A model generated the notes under the pieces. The model ran no database searches and was not told the DNA's origin. It saw only the letters and a list, made by a program, of their open reading frames with translations. A DNA stretch of 64,000 bases, taken from NCBI RefSeq assembly GCF_900090295.1, contig NZ_LT607753.1:6262001-6326000 (forward strand), given 5' to 3'. This DNA comes from Micromonospora coxensis (GTDB taxonomy: Bacteria > Actinomycetota > Actinomycetes > Mycobacteriales > Micromonosporaceae). The translations under genes were made by a program, and so were the position numbers. Numbering within the stretch: position 1 is the stretch's first letter; every line of letters begins with the position of its first letter. Shown here one piece after another: positions 23,601 through 35,600 of this stretch.

Positions 23601-26600
23601 CTGGCAGGGCCGGGGCGTGCGCACCCGCCGGCTCACCGTCAGCCACGCCTTCCACAGCCCACTGATGACGCCGATGCTCGACGAGTTCCGCGCCGTCCTC
23701 GACGGACTGGTGTTCCGGGCGCCGCTCGTGCCCGTCGTGTCCAACCTGACCGGCGCCCTCGCCGACCCGCAGGAGCTGACCCGCCCCGACTACTGGGTAC
23801 GCCACGTCCGCGAGGCCGTCCGCTTCGCCGACGGCATCACCGCCCTGCGCGCGGCCGGCGTCGACACGTTCCTGGAGATCGGGCCGCAGAGCGTCCTGAC
23901 CGCGATGACCGCCGACGTGCTGCCCGACGACGAGAGTGTGCTCGCGGTGGCCGCCCAGCGCAGGGACCGCGCCGAGGCGCAGGCGCTGCTCGCCGCCCTG
24001 GCCGACCTGCACGTGCACGGCGTCGCCGTCACCTGGCCGCAGTGGTACGCCGGGGCGGACCCGCAGCGCGTCGACCTGCCCACGTACGCCTTCCAGCACG
24101 AGCGCTACTGGCTCGGCATCGGCCGGGCCAGGGCGGGTGACGTGACCGGCGCCGGGCTCGGCGCGGCCGGGCACCCGCTGCTCGGGGCGGCGGTCACCGT
24201 CGCCGGCGAGGACATGGTGGTGCTCACCGGCCGGCTGTCGGTCGCCACCCACCCGTGGCTCGCCGACCACACCGTCGCCGGTGTGGTGGTCGTCCCCGGT
24301 ACGGCCCTGGTCGAACTGGCCGTCCGGGCCGGCGACGAGGCGGGCGTGCCCCGGCTGCGGGAGCTGACCATCGCCGCCCCGCTGGTGCTGGCCGACACCG
24401 GCGCGGTCCGCGTCCAGGTCCGCGTCGGCCCGCCCGACGACAGCGGCGCGCGGCCGGTCGCGGTGCACTCGCAGTCCGACGGCGACCCCGACTGGGTACG
24501 GCACGCCGACGGGGTGCTCGACGTGGCGTCGGCCGACGAGCCGACCGTGGGGCAGTGGCCGCCGGTCGGAGTCTCCGAGGTGGACCTGTCGGGCTGGTAC
24601 GACGCGCTGGCCGGGCTCGGCCTGTCGTACGGGCCGGTGTTCCAGGGGTTGCGTCGGGCGTGGGCCGGTGACGGCGAGGTGTACGCCGAGGTGGCGCTGC
24701 CGGAGGAGACGGCCGGTGAGGCGGTGCGCTTCGGGGTGCACCCGGCGCTGCTGGACGCCGCGTTGCATCCGATCGGGTTGCTGCTGTCCGAGGAGGGGTC
24801 CGCGCCTCGGGTGCCGTTCGCGTTCGAGGGTGTGCAGGTGCACGCCTCGGGGGCGCGGACGCTGCGGGTGCGGCTGACCCGTACCGGCGGGGGAGTCCGT
24901 CTCGTCGCGGTGGACGAGTCGGGTGTCCCGGTGGTGTCGGTGGACTCCCTGGTGCTGCGCGAGCTGACCGGCGTCGTCGCGCCCGGCGCAGCGGCCCGCT
25001 CCCTGTTCACCCTCGCCTGGCAGGCCGAGGACCTCACCCCCGCCGAGACGTCCGGCTGGGCCCTGCTGTCGGCCACGCCGGCCGGGCTGCCGGACCTGCC
25101 GGCGTACCCGGACATCGCGGCCCTGACCGAGGCGGTCGAGACCGGCCGGACCACCGCGCCCCGGGCGCTGCTGCTGCCGCTGCCCGCCGGCCGCGACGCC
25201 GCCGTCCCGGACACCATCCGGGCCCTCACCGCCGACGTCCTCGCCGTCACCCAGGCATGGCTGGCCGCCGACGCGCTCGCCGACACGCGACTCGTCGTGG
25301 TCACCCGGGGCGCCGTGGCGGCGCACCCCGCCGACCGGGTCGACGACCTGGCCGGCGCGGCCGTGTGGGGCCTGCTGCGCGCGGCGCAGTCCGAGCACCC
25401 GGGCCGGATCGTCCTGGCCGACGTTGACGGCGACCTGGACCCCGACGTGCGGGGCCTGCTCGCCCGCGCCGCCGACGACCCGACCGGCGGCCAGGTGGCG
25501 GTGCGGGCCGGTGAGGTGTGGGTGCCGCGCCTGGTGCGGGCGTCGGGCTCCTCAGCGGAGGTCGTCGTCGGTGCGGGCACGGTGCTGGTGACCGGTGGCA
25601 CCGGTGCGTTGGGCGCGCTGGTGGCGGAGCATCTGGTGTCGGCGTACGGGGTGCGGTCGCTGGTGCTCGCCTCGCGGCGGGGGATGGACGCCGCCGGCGC
25701 GGCGGCGTTGGTGGACCGGCTGTCCGGGCTGGGTGCGTCGGTGCGGGTGGTGGCGTGCGACGTGACCGACCGGGACGCGGTGCGGTCGCTGGTCGATGAG
25801 GTCACCGCCACCGGCCGGCTCGCGGGTGTGGTGCACACGGCGGGCGTGCTGGACGACGGTGTCGTCACCGGTATCACCGCCGGTGGGCTGGCCCGGGTGC
25901 TCGCGCCGAAGGTGGACGCGGCGTGGCATCTGCACGAGGTGACGGCGGGTCTGGATCTGGATCTGTTCGTGATGTTCTCGTCGGTGGCCGGGGTGCTCGG
26001 CTCGCCCGGTCAGGGGGCGTACGCGGCGGGGAACACGTTCCTGGACGGTTTGGCGTGGTTCCGGCGGCAGGTGGGTCTGCCGGCGGTGTCGTTGGCGTGG
26101 GGGATGTGGGACACCGACGGGATGGCGGCCTCGGTGTCCGAGGCCGACCGGGCCCGCTCGGCCCGCGCGGGTCTGACCCCGATGAGTGCCGAGACCGGGC
26201 TGGCGCTCTTCGACGCCGCGCTCGCGGCGGGCCTTCCGGCGCCGGTGCCGGCCGTGCTCGACGTACCCGCCCTGCGGGCCGCCCTCGGCGCCGGCCCGGT
26301 GCCGGCCGTGCTGCGTACCCTGGTCGGCGCGAGCACCACCCGCCGGCAGGCCGGGCAGGGCGGCGACTGGGCCGACCAGCTCGCCGGCCTCGCACCCGAC
26401 GACGCCCGCGCCCGGATCGACCTGCTGGTCCGGGGCCTGGTGGCACAGGTGCTCGGGCACGGTGGCGCGGACGCGGTGCCCGCCGACCGGGCGTTCCGGG
26501 AGCTGGGTTTCGACTCGTTGACCGCGGTGGACCTGCGTAACCGGATCAACGCGGCGACCGGGCTGCGGCTGGCCTCCACGCTGGTCTTCGACTACCCGAC

Positions 26601-29600
26601 CCCGGCCGTGCTCGCCGAGCACCTCCACGCGCAGGTGTCCGGCCAGCTCACCGCCCGCCGGTCGGCGGTGCGCGCCGTCGGCACGGACGAGCCGATCGCC
26701 ATCGTCGGCATGGCCTGCCGCTACCCGGGGGACGTGGCGAGCCCCGACCAGCTCTGGGAACTGCTCGCCGCCGGTGGGGAGGGCATCTCGGAGTTCCCCG
26801 CCGACCGGGGCTGGGACCTGGAGTCCCTCTTCGACCCGGACCCGAACCACAGCGGCACCTCGTACACCCGGCACGGCGGGTTCCTGCGCGACGCGGCGGA
26901 CTTCGACCCGGCGTTCTTCGGCATCTCGCCCCGCGAGGCGATCGCCATGGACCCGCAGCAGCGGCTGCTGCTGGAGACCTCGTGGGAGACGTTCGAGTCC
27001 GCCGGTCTGGACCCGCAGCGGCTGCGCGGCAGCCGTACCGGTGTCTTCGCCGGGGTCATGTACCACGACTACGCCTCCCGGCTGGCCGACCTGCCGCCGG
27101 ACGCCGAAGGCTACGTCGGCACCGGCACCTCCGGCAGCGTGCTGTCCGGGCGGGTGGCGTACACGTTCGGCCTGGAAGGCCCGGCCGTCACGGTCGACAC
27201 GGCGTGTTCGTCGTCGTTGGTGGCGTTGCACCTGGCCGCGCAGGCGCTGCGGTCGGGGGAGTGCGATCTGGCGTTGGCCGGTGGCGTGACGGTGATGGCG
27301 ACGCCGGGGACGTTCGTGGAGTTCTCCCGGCAGCGGGGCCTGTCGCCGGACGGGCGGTGCAAGTCGTTCGCGGCGTCGGCCGACGGCACCGGCTGGTCCG
27401 AGGGCGTGGGCATGCTCCTGGTCCAACGCCTCTCCGACGCCCGGCGCGAGGGTCGCCGGGTGTACGCGATCGTGCGCGGCACGGCGGTCAACCAGGACGG
27501 TGCGTCCAACGGGTTGACCGCCCCGAACGGGCCGTCGCAGCAGCGGGTGATCCGGCAGGCCCTCGCGAACGCCGGACTGTCCACGGCCGACGTGGACGCC
27601 GTCGAGGCGCACGGCACCGGCACCACCCTCGGCGACCCGATCGAGGCGCAGGCCCTGCTGGCCACCTACGGGCAGGACCGGCCGGCCGACCGTCCGCTCT
27701 GGCTCGGGTCGGTCAAGTCGAACATCGGCCACACCCAGGCCGCCGCCGGGGTCGCCGGGGTCATCAAGATGGTGCTCGCCATGCGGCACGGCCTGGTGCC
27801 GCCCACTCTGCACGTCGACGAGCAGTCCCCGCACGTCGACTGGACGGCCGGGGCGGTGGCCCTGGCCACCGAGGCGACCCCGTGGCCGCAGGTGGACCGG
27901 CCCCGTCGGGCGGCGGTGTCGTCGTTCGGCATCTCCGGCACCAACGCCCACGTCATCATCGAGCAGCCGCCCGCCGACGTGATCGACGGCGAGATCGTGC
28001 CGCCCGCCCGCCCCGATGCCGAGCCGGCCACCACCGTGCCGGTGCTGCTCTCCGCCCGGTCGCAGGCGGCCCTGGCCGGGCAGGCCGGCCGGTGGGCGCG
28101 GTGGCTGGCCGACGACGAGTCGCTGCGTCCGGTGGACGTGGCGTGGTCGTCGGTGACCACCCGTGCGGTGTTGGAGCAGCGGGCCGTGGTGACCGCGGCC
28201 GACCGCGCCGGGCTGATCGCCGGCCTGCGCGCCCTCGCCGCCGGCGAGCCCACCGGGACGGCCGTCACCGGCGCGGCAGTACCGCGCGGGCACCTGGCCC
28301 TGCTCTTCTCCGGTCAGGGCGCGCAGCGCGCCGGCATGGGCCGGGAGCTGTCGGCGACGTTCCCGGTGTTCGCGGCGGCGTTGGACGAGGTGTGCGCGCA
28401 CCTGGATCCGTTGCTGCCGCAGCCGTTGCGGCAGGTGCTGTTCGCCGACGAGTCCGGGCTGCTGGATCAGACGGTGTTCACCCAGGCTGGGTTGTTCGCG
28501 GTCGAGGTGGCGTTGTTCCGCCTGGTGGAGTCGTTGGGTGTGGTGCCGGACTTCGTGGGTGGGCATTCGGTCGGGGAGATCACGGCCGCGCACGTGGCGG
28601 GGGTGCTGTCGCTGGCGGACGCGTGCGCGTTGGTCGCGGCGCGGGGTCGGTTGATGCAGGCGTTGCCGGCCGGTGGCGGGATGCTCGCGGTGGCCGCGTC
28701 CGAGGCGGACGTGCTGCCGACGCTCGACGGGCTGGCCGACGTCGGTGTCGCCGCCGTCAACGGGCCGACCTCGGTCGTGGTGGCCGGCCCCGTCGACGCG
28801 CTCGACCAGGTGGAGCGGGCCTGGCGGGACCGGGGCATCCGGACCCGCCGGCTGACCGTGAGCCACGCGTTCCACAGCCCGCTGATGGCGCCGATGCTCG
28901 ACGAGTTCCGGGCGGTTCTCGACGGGTTGTCGTTCGCGGCCCCGCTGCTGCCGATCGTGTCCAACCTGACCGGGGCGCTGGCCGACCCCGACGAGATCCG
29001 CACCTCCGACTACTGGGTGCGGCACGTGCGTGAGGCGGTCCGGTTCGCCGACGGCATCACCGCCCTGCGCAAGGCCGGGGTGGACACGTTCCTGGAGATC
29101 GGGCCGCAGAGCGTCCTGACGGCGATGACCGCCGACGCGCTCCCCGACGACGGTGTGCTCGCCGTGGCCGCCCAGCGCAAGGACCGCACCGAGGTACAGG
29201 CGCTGCTCGCCGCCCTGGCCGAGCTGCACGTCGCCGGGGTGCCCGTCACCTGGCGGCAGTGGTTCGCCGACACCGGCGCACGGCGGGTCGACCTGCCCAC
29301 GTACGCCTTCGCGCACCAGCGGTACTGGCCCTCGGCCCCCCGCCCCCGCATCGGTGACGTGTCGGGAGCAGGGCTCGGCGACGCCGGCCACCCGCTGCTC
29401 GGCGCGACGGTCGACCTGGCCGGCGACGGCGAGGTGGTGCTGACCGGCCGACTCTCCCTGGCCACGCACCCCTGGCTCGCCGACCACACGGTCGCCGGCC
29501 TGACCCTCGTCCCGGGCGCCGCGCTCGTCGAACTGGCTGTACGCGCCGGCGACGAGGCCGGCCTCTCCCGGCTGCGGGAACTGACCGTCGCCACGCCGCT

Positions 29601-32600
29601 GGTCCTCCCCGACACCGGAGGCATCCGTCTCCAGGTACGGGTCGACGGGCCCGCCGACTCCCCGTACCGTGCCGTGACCATCCACTCCCGACCCGAGGAC
29701 GACCCCGAGGCGGCCTGGACCCGGCACGCCGACGGGGTGCTCGACGTGGCGTCGGCCGACGAGCCGACCGTGGGGCAGTGGCCGCCGGTCGGAGTCTCCG
29801 AGGTGGACCTGTCGGGCTGGTACGACGCGCTGGCCGGGCTCGGCCTGTCGTACGGGCCGGTGTTCCAGGGGTTGCGTCGGGCGTGGGCCGGTGACGGCGA
29901 GGTGTACGCCGAGGTGGCGCTGCCGGAGGAGACGGCCGGTGAGGCGGTGCGCTTCGGGGTGCACCCGGCGCTGCTGGACGCCGCGCTGCATCCGATCGGG
30001 TTGCTGCTGTCCGAGGAGGGGTCCGCGCCTCGGGTGCCGTTCGCGTTCGAGGGTGTGCAGGTGCACGCCTCGGGGGCGCGGACGCTGCGGGTGCGGCTGA
30101 CCCGTACCGGCGGGGGAGTCCGTCTCGTCGCGGTGGACGAGTCGGGTGTCCCGGTGGTGTCGGTGGACTCCCTGGTGCTGCGCGAGCTGACCGGGATGGC
30201 CGCGCCGAACGCCGCCGCCCGGTCCCTGTTCGAGGTGTCCTGGCAGTTGGCCCCGCTCACCCCTACCACGCCGGTCACCGGCTGGGCGCTGCTCGCCGGG
30301 GACGCCGAGCGTCCGGCCGGGCTGCCGGCGTACCCGGACGTGGCGGCGGTGCTCGCCGCGGTCGCCGCCGGGGCCGACGCCCCGCGCGCCCTCGTGCTGC
30401 CGGTCCCCGCCACGCCCGCGCAGGTCGACGACCTGCCCGGATACGCCCGGTCGGTGACCTCGCGCGTCCTCGGCGTGGTGCGGGCCTGGCTCGCCGCCGA
30501 CGCGCTCGCCGGCGCGACCCTCGTCGCGGTGACCCGGGGCGCGGTCGTCGCCCGCGACGGCGACCGGATGGCCGACCTGGCCGGCGCTGCCGTGTGGGGC
30601 CTGCTCCGGTCGGCGCAGTCGGAACACCCCGGCCGTATCGTCCTGGCGGACCTGGACGCCGACGCGCCGACCGGCGACCTGACGCCCGACCTGCTGAGCG
30701 TGCTCGCCGCCACCCTCGACGACCCCGCTGGCGGCCAGCTGGCGGTGCGGGCCGGTGAGGTGTGGGTGCCGCGCCTGGTACGCGCGCCAGGCTCTGCGGC
30801 GGAGGTCGTCGTCGGTGCGGGCACGGTGCTGGTGACCGGTGGTACCGGTGCGTTGGGCGCGCTGGTGGCGGAGCATCTGGTGTCGGCGTACGGGGTGCGG
30901 TCGCTGGTGCTCGCGTCCCGGCGTGGCGCTGCGGGTGCGGACGCGCTGGTGGACCGGCTGTCCGGGCTGGGTGCGTCGGTGCGGGTGGTGGCGTGCGACG
31001 TGACCGACCGGGACGCGGTGCGGTCGCTGGTCGACGAGGTCACCGCCGCCGGCCGGCTCGCCGGTGTGGTGCACACGGCCGGTGTGCTCGACGACGGTGT
31101 GGTCGAGGGGCTGACCGCCGAGCGGTTGGCGGCGGTGCTCGCGCCGAAGGTGGATGCCGGCTGGCATCTGCACGAGGTGACGGCGGGTCTGGATCTGGAT
31201 CTGTTCGTGATGTTCTCGTCGGTGGCCGGGGTGCTCGGCTCGCCCGGTCAGGGGGCGTACGCGGCGGGGAACACGTTCCTGGACGGTTTGGCGTGGTTCC
31301 GGCGGCGGGCGGGTCTGCCGGCGGTGTCGTTGGCGTGGGGGATGTGGGACACCGACGGGATGGCGGCCTCGGTGTCCGAGGCCGACCGGGCCCGCTCGGC
31401 CCGCGCGGGTCTGACCCCGATGAGTGCAGAGACCGGGCTGGCGCTCTTCGACGCCGCCCTTACGACAGGACGGCCGGTGCTGGTGCCGGCGACCATCGAC
31501 GTGCCCGCCCTGCGGGCCGCCGCCTCCGGTGGCGTCGTACCGCCGATGCTGCGGACCCTGGTCGGCGCGACCAGACGGCAGGTGAGCGGGAACGGGTGGG
31601 CCGACCGGCTCGCCGGGCTCACCGACGACGAGGGCCGCGCACAGCTCGCGCTCCTGGTCCGGGGCCTCGTCGCCCAGGTCCTCGGGCACGGCGGCGCCGA
31701 GGCGGTGCCCGCCGACCGGGCGTTCCGAGAGCTGGGTTTCGACTCGCTGACGGCGGTGGACCTGCGCAACAGGATCAACGCGGCGACCGGGCTGCGGCTG
31801 GGCTCCACGCTGGTCTTCGACTACCCGACCCCGGCCGTGCTCGCCGCGCACCTGTGGTCCGAGCTGGCCGGCGTACCCGGATCGGCGGCCGAGGTGGCCG
31901 TCAGCGCCACCACCGGCACCGACGAGCCGATCGCCATCGTCGGTATGGCCTGCCGCTACCCGGGCGGGGTGCAGAGCCCCGACCAGCTCTGGGAGTTGCT
32001 GGCCACCGGCGGGGACGGCGTCGGGGAGTTCCCCGCCGACCGCGGCTGGGACCTGGAGTCCCTCTTCGACCCGGACCCGAACCACAGCGGCACCTCGTAC
32101 GCCCGCCACGGCGGGTTCCTGTACGGGGCAGCCGAGTTCGACCCGGGCTTCTTCGGCATCAGCCCCCGTGAGGCGCTGGCGATGGACCCGCAGCAGCGGC
32201 TGCTGCTGGAGACCTCGTGGGAGACGTTCGAGTCCGCCGGCCTCGACCCGGCGCGGCTGCGCGGCAGCCGTACCGGTGTGTTCGCCGGGGTGATGTACCA
32301 CGACTGGGCGACCCGGTTGATGGACCTGCCCGCCGAGGTGGAGGGGTACGTCGGCACCGGCACCTCCGGCAGCGTGCTGTCCGGGCGGGTCGCCTACACC
32401 TTCGGCCTGGAAGGACCGGCCGTCACCGTCGACACCGCCTGCTCGTCGTCGCTGGTGGCGCTGCACCTGGCCGCGCAGGCGCTGCGGTCGGGGGAGTGCG
32501 ACCTGGCGCTGGCCGGTGGCGTGACGGTGATGGCCACGCCCGGCACGTTCATCGAGTTCTCCCGGCAGCGGGGGCTGTCGCCGGACGGGCGGTGCAAGTC

Positions 32601-35600
32601 GTTCGCGGCGTCGGCCGACGGCACCGGCTGGTCCGAGGGCGTCGGCGTCCTGCTCGTGCAGCGGCTCTCCGACGCCCGCCGCGACGGCCGGCGGATCCTG
32701 GCCGTGGTGCGCGGCACGGCGGTCAACCAGGACGGCGCGTCCAACGGGCTCACCGCCCCCAACGGGCCGTCCCAGCAGCGCGTCATCCGCCAGGCCCTCG
32801 CCAACGCCCGGCTCAGCCCGGCACAGGTCGACGTCGTGGAGGCCCACGGCACCGGCACCACCCTCGGCGACCCGATCGAGGCGCAGGCCCTGCTCGCCAC
32901 CTACGGGCAGGACCGGCCCGCCGACCGGCCACTGCTGCTCGGCTCGATCAAGTCCAACATCGGCCACACCCAGGCCGCCGCCGGCGTCGCCGGGGTGATC
33001 AAGATGGTGCTCGCCATGCGGCACGGCCTGGTGCCGCCGACCCTGCACGTGGACGAGCCGTCGCCGCACATCGACTGGACGGCCGGGGCGGTGGCCCTGG
33101 CCACCGAGGCGACCCCGTGGCCGCAGGTGGACCGGCCTCGCCGGGCGGCGGTGTCGTCGTTCGGCATCTCCGGCACCAACGCCCACGTCATCATCGAGCA
33201 GCCGCCGTCGCCGCCCGTGGTCGACGGCGAGGTGGTCGAGCGGCAGACGCCGGTCGTGCCGGTGCTGCTCTCCGCGCGTACCGACGCCGCCCGCGCCGCG
33301 CAGGCGGGCCGGTGGGCGCGGTGGCTGGCCGACGACGGGTCGCTGCGTCCGGTGGACGTGGCGTGGTCGTCGGTGACCACCCGACCCGCCCTCGAACAGC
33401 GGGCCGTCGCCCTGGTCGCCGACCGGGACGACCTGCTCGCCGCGCTGCGCGCCCTCGACACCGGCGAGCCCTCCGGCGCCGTGGTCACCGGCAGCGCCAC
33501 CGCACGCGGCCAGCTCGCCGTCCTCTTCTCCGGTCAGGGCGCGCAGCGTGCCGGCATGGGCCGGGATCTGTACGCCGCATTCCCGGTGTTCGCGGCGGCG
33601 TTGGACGAGGTGTGCGGTCACCTGGATCCGCTGTTGCCGCAGCCGTTGCAGTCGGTGCTGTTCGCCGACGAGACCGGGCTGTTGGATCAGACGGTGTTCA
33701 CCCAGGCCGGTCTGTTCGCGGTCGAGGTGGCGTTGTTCCGCCTGGTGGAGTCGTTCGGTGTGGTGCCGGACTTCGTGGGCGGGCATTCGGTCGGGGAGAT
33801 CACGGCCGCGCACGTGGCCGGGGTGCTGTCCCTGGCGGACGCCTGCGCGTTGGTCGCCGCCCGGGGTCGGCTGATGCAGGCGCTGCCCGCCGGTGGTGGG
33901 ATGCTCGCGATCAATGCGCCCGAGGCCGCGGTGGTCGAGTCGATCACCGGGTCTACCGACCGGGTCGGCATCGCCGCCGTCAACGGGCCCAACTCTGTCG
34001 TCGTGTCCGGCGACGGGGCGGCCCTGGACGAGATCGCGCAGCTCTGGAAGGACCGGGGCGCCCGGACCCGCCGGCTCACCGTCAGCCACGCGTTCCACAG
34101 CCCGCTGATGGCGCCGATGCTCGACGAGTTCCGCGCCGTCCTGACCGGACTGACCTTCGCCGCGCCGCTGGTCCCGATCGTGTCGAACCTGACCGGCGCG
34201 CTCGCCGACCCGCAGGAGCTGACCCGCCCCGACTACTGGGTGCGGCACGTCCGCGAGGCCGTCCGCTTCGCCGACGGCATCACCGCCCTGCGCGCCGCCG
34301 GTGTCGACACGTTCCTGGAGATCGGCCCGCAGAGCGTCCTGACCGCGATGACCGCCGACGTGCTGCCCGGTGCCGGTGTGCTGACCGTGGCCGCCCAGCG
34401 TAAGGACCGCACCGAGGTGCAGGCGCTGCTGGCCGCCCTGGCCGAGTTGCACGTCACCGGGGTGCCGGTGACCTGGCAGTCGTGGTTCGCCGACACCGGC
34501 GCGCAGCGGGTGGACCTGCCGACGTACGCCTTCCAGCACCAGCGGTACTGGCCCGAGCCGGCCGCCCGCACGCCGGACACCACCGTCGACGGTGGGGACG
34601 GCGAGTTCTGGGCCGCGGTGGAGAGCGGCGACCTGAGCACCCTGGCCGGGCAGCTCGGCGAGGACGCCGTGCACGCCCTCACCCCGGCCCTGCCCGCGCT
34701 CACCACCTGGCGCCGCGCCCGCACCCGCGACACCACCCTCGACGGCTGGTCGTACCGGATCGGATGGGAACCGGTCCGGCCGGCCCCCGCCTCCGGGCTG
34801 ACCGGCCGATGGCTGGTGGTCACCGTGGGCGGCGGCGCCGACGCGGGCGTCGCGAAGACCCTCACCGAGGCCGGCGCCCAGGTCGACACCCTCACCGTCC
34901 AGCCCACCGTCGGCCGCCCGGAGCTGGGCGAGCGGCTGCGCCGCACCGGCGCCGAGGGCTGGGCGGGCGTGCTCTGCGTCCTGCCCCGCCAGGACCGGCC
35001 GCTGCCGCACGCCCCGGGCGTCCCGGCCGGCACGGCGGTGCTGCTCACCCTCACCCAGGCGCTCACCGACACCGGCCTGCCCGGCCGGGTGTGGGCGCTC
35101 AGCCGGGCCGCCCAGCCGGTCACCTCCGACGAGCGCACCGGCGACGTCTGGGCCGCGACGGCCTGGGGCCTGGGCCGCGCCGTCGCCCTCGAACAGCCGG
35201 ACCGCTGGGGCGGCCTGGTCGACCTGCCGGCCCGCGCCGACCGGAGCACCCGCGCCGCGCTCGTCGCCGTCCTCGCCGACGGCACCCTGGACCAGGTGGC
35301 CGTCCGCCGCAGCGGCGTCTACGGCCGCCGCCTGCTGACCGCCGCCCCGCCGGCCGGGGCGGGTTGGCGGCCGTCGGGCACGGTGCTGGTCACCGGGGGC
35401 ACCGGCGCGTTGGGTGGGCACGTGGCCCGGTGGCTGCTGGCCAACGGGGCGGCCGAGGTGGTGCTGGTCTCCCGGCGTGGCCCGGACGCCCCGGGCGCGG
35501 CGGAGCTGGTGGAGGAGCTGGGGGCCTCCGCGCGGGTCGTCGGCTGCGACGTCACCGACGCCGAGGCGGTCGCCGCGCTGGTCGCCGGCCTGCCGGCGCT

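Larger units (their letters stand above)
21478..26650 (+). other. PKS module 5: KS-AT(malonyl)-DH-KR(B-type)-ACP
   Basis: Second enoyl-forming module. KS Cys is at 21997, with the MYHDYAS loop typical of KSs that receive unsaturated chains here. AT: Ser 23347, HAFH 23644-23655. DH: His 24268, Asp 24754. KR: LDD 25849-25857, Tyr 26020. ACP Ser is at 26515. The DH C-terminal half, the KR catalytic end and the ACP lie in DNA blocks nearly identical to module 6 or module 11. These blocks use noticeably more TTG/GGT/GTG codons than the surrounding sequence. Confidence 0.93.
26686..31875 (+). other. PKS module 6: KS-AT(malonyl)-DH-KR(B-type)-ACP
   Basis: Third enoyl-forming module, completing a predicted conjugated triene. 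KS Cys is at 27205 with a MYHDYAS loop. AT: Ser 28567, HAFH 28864-28875. DH: His 29485, Asp 29977. KR: LDD 31087-31095, Tyr 31258. ACP Ser is at 31744. The N-terminal half of the DH differs clearly from module 5, while the C-terminal half is almost the same DNA. This points to conversion of a segment rather than a wholly fresh duplication of the module. Confidence 0.93.
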
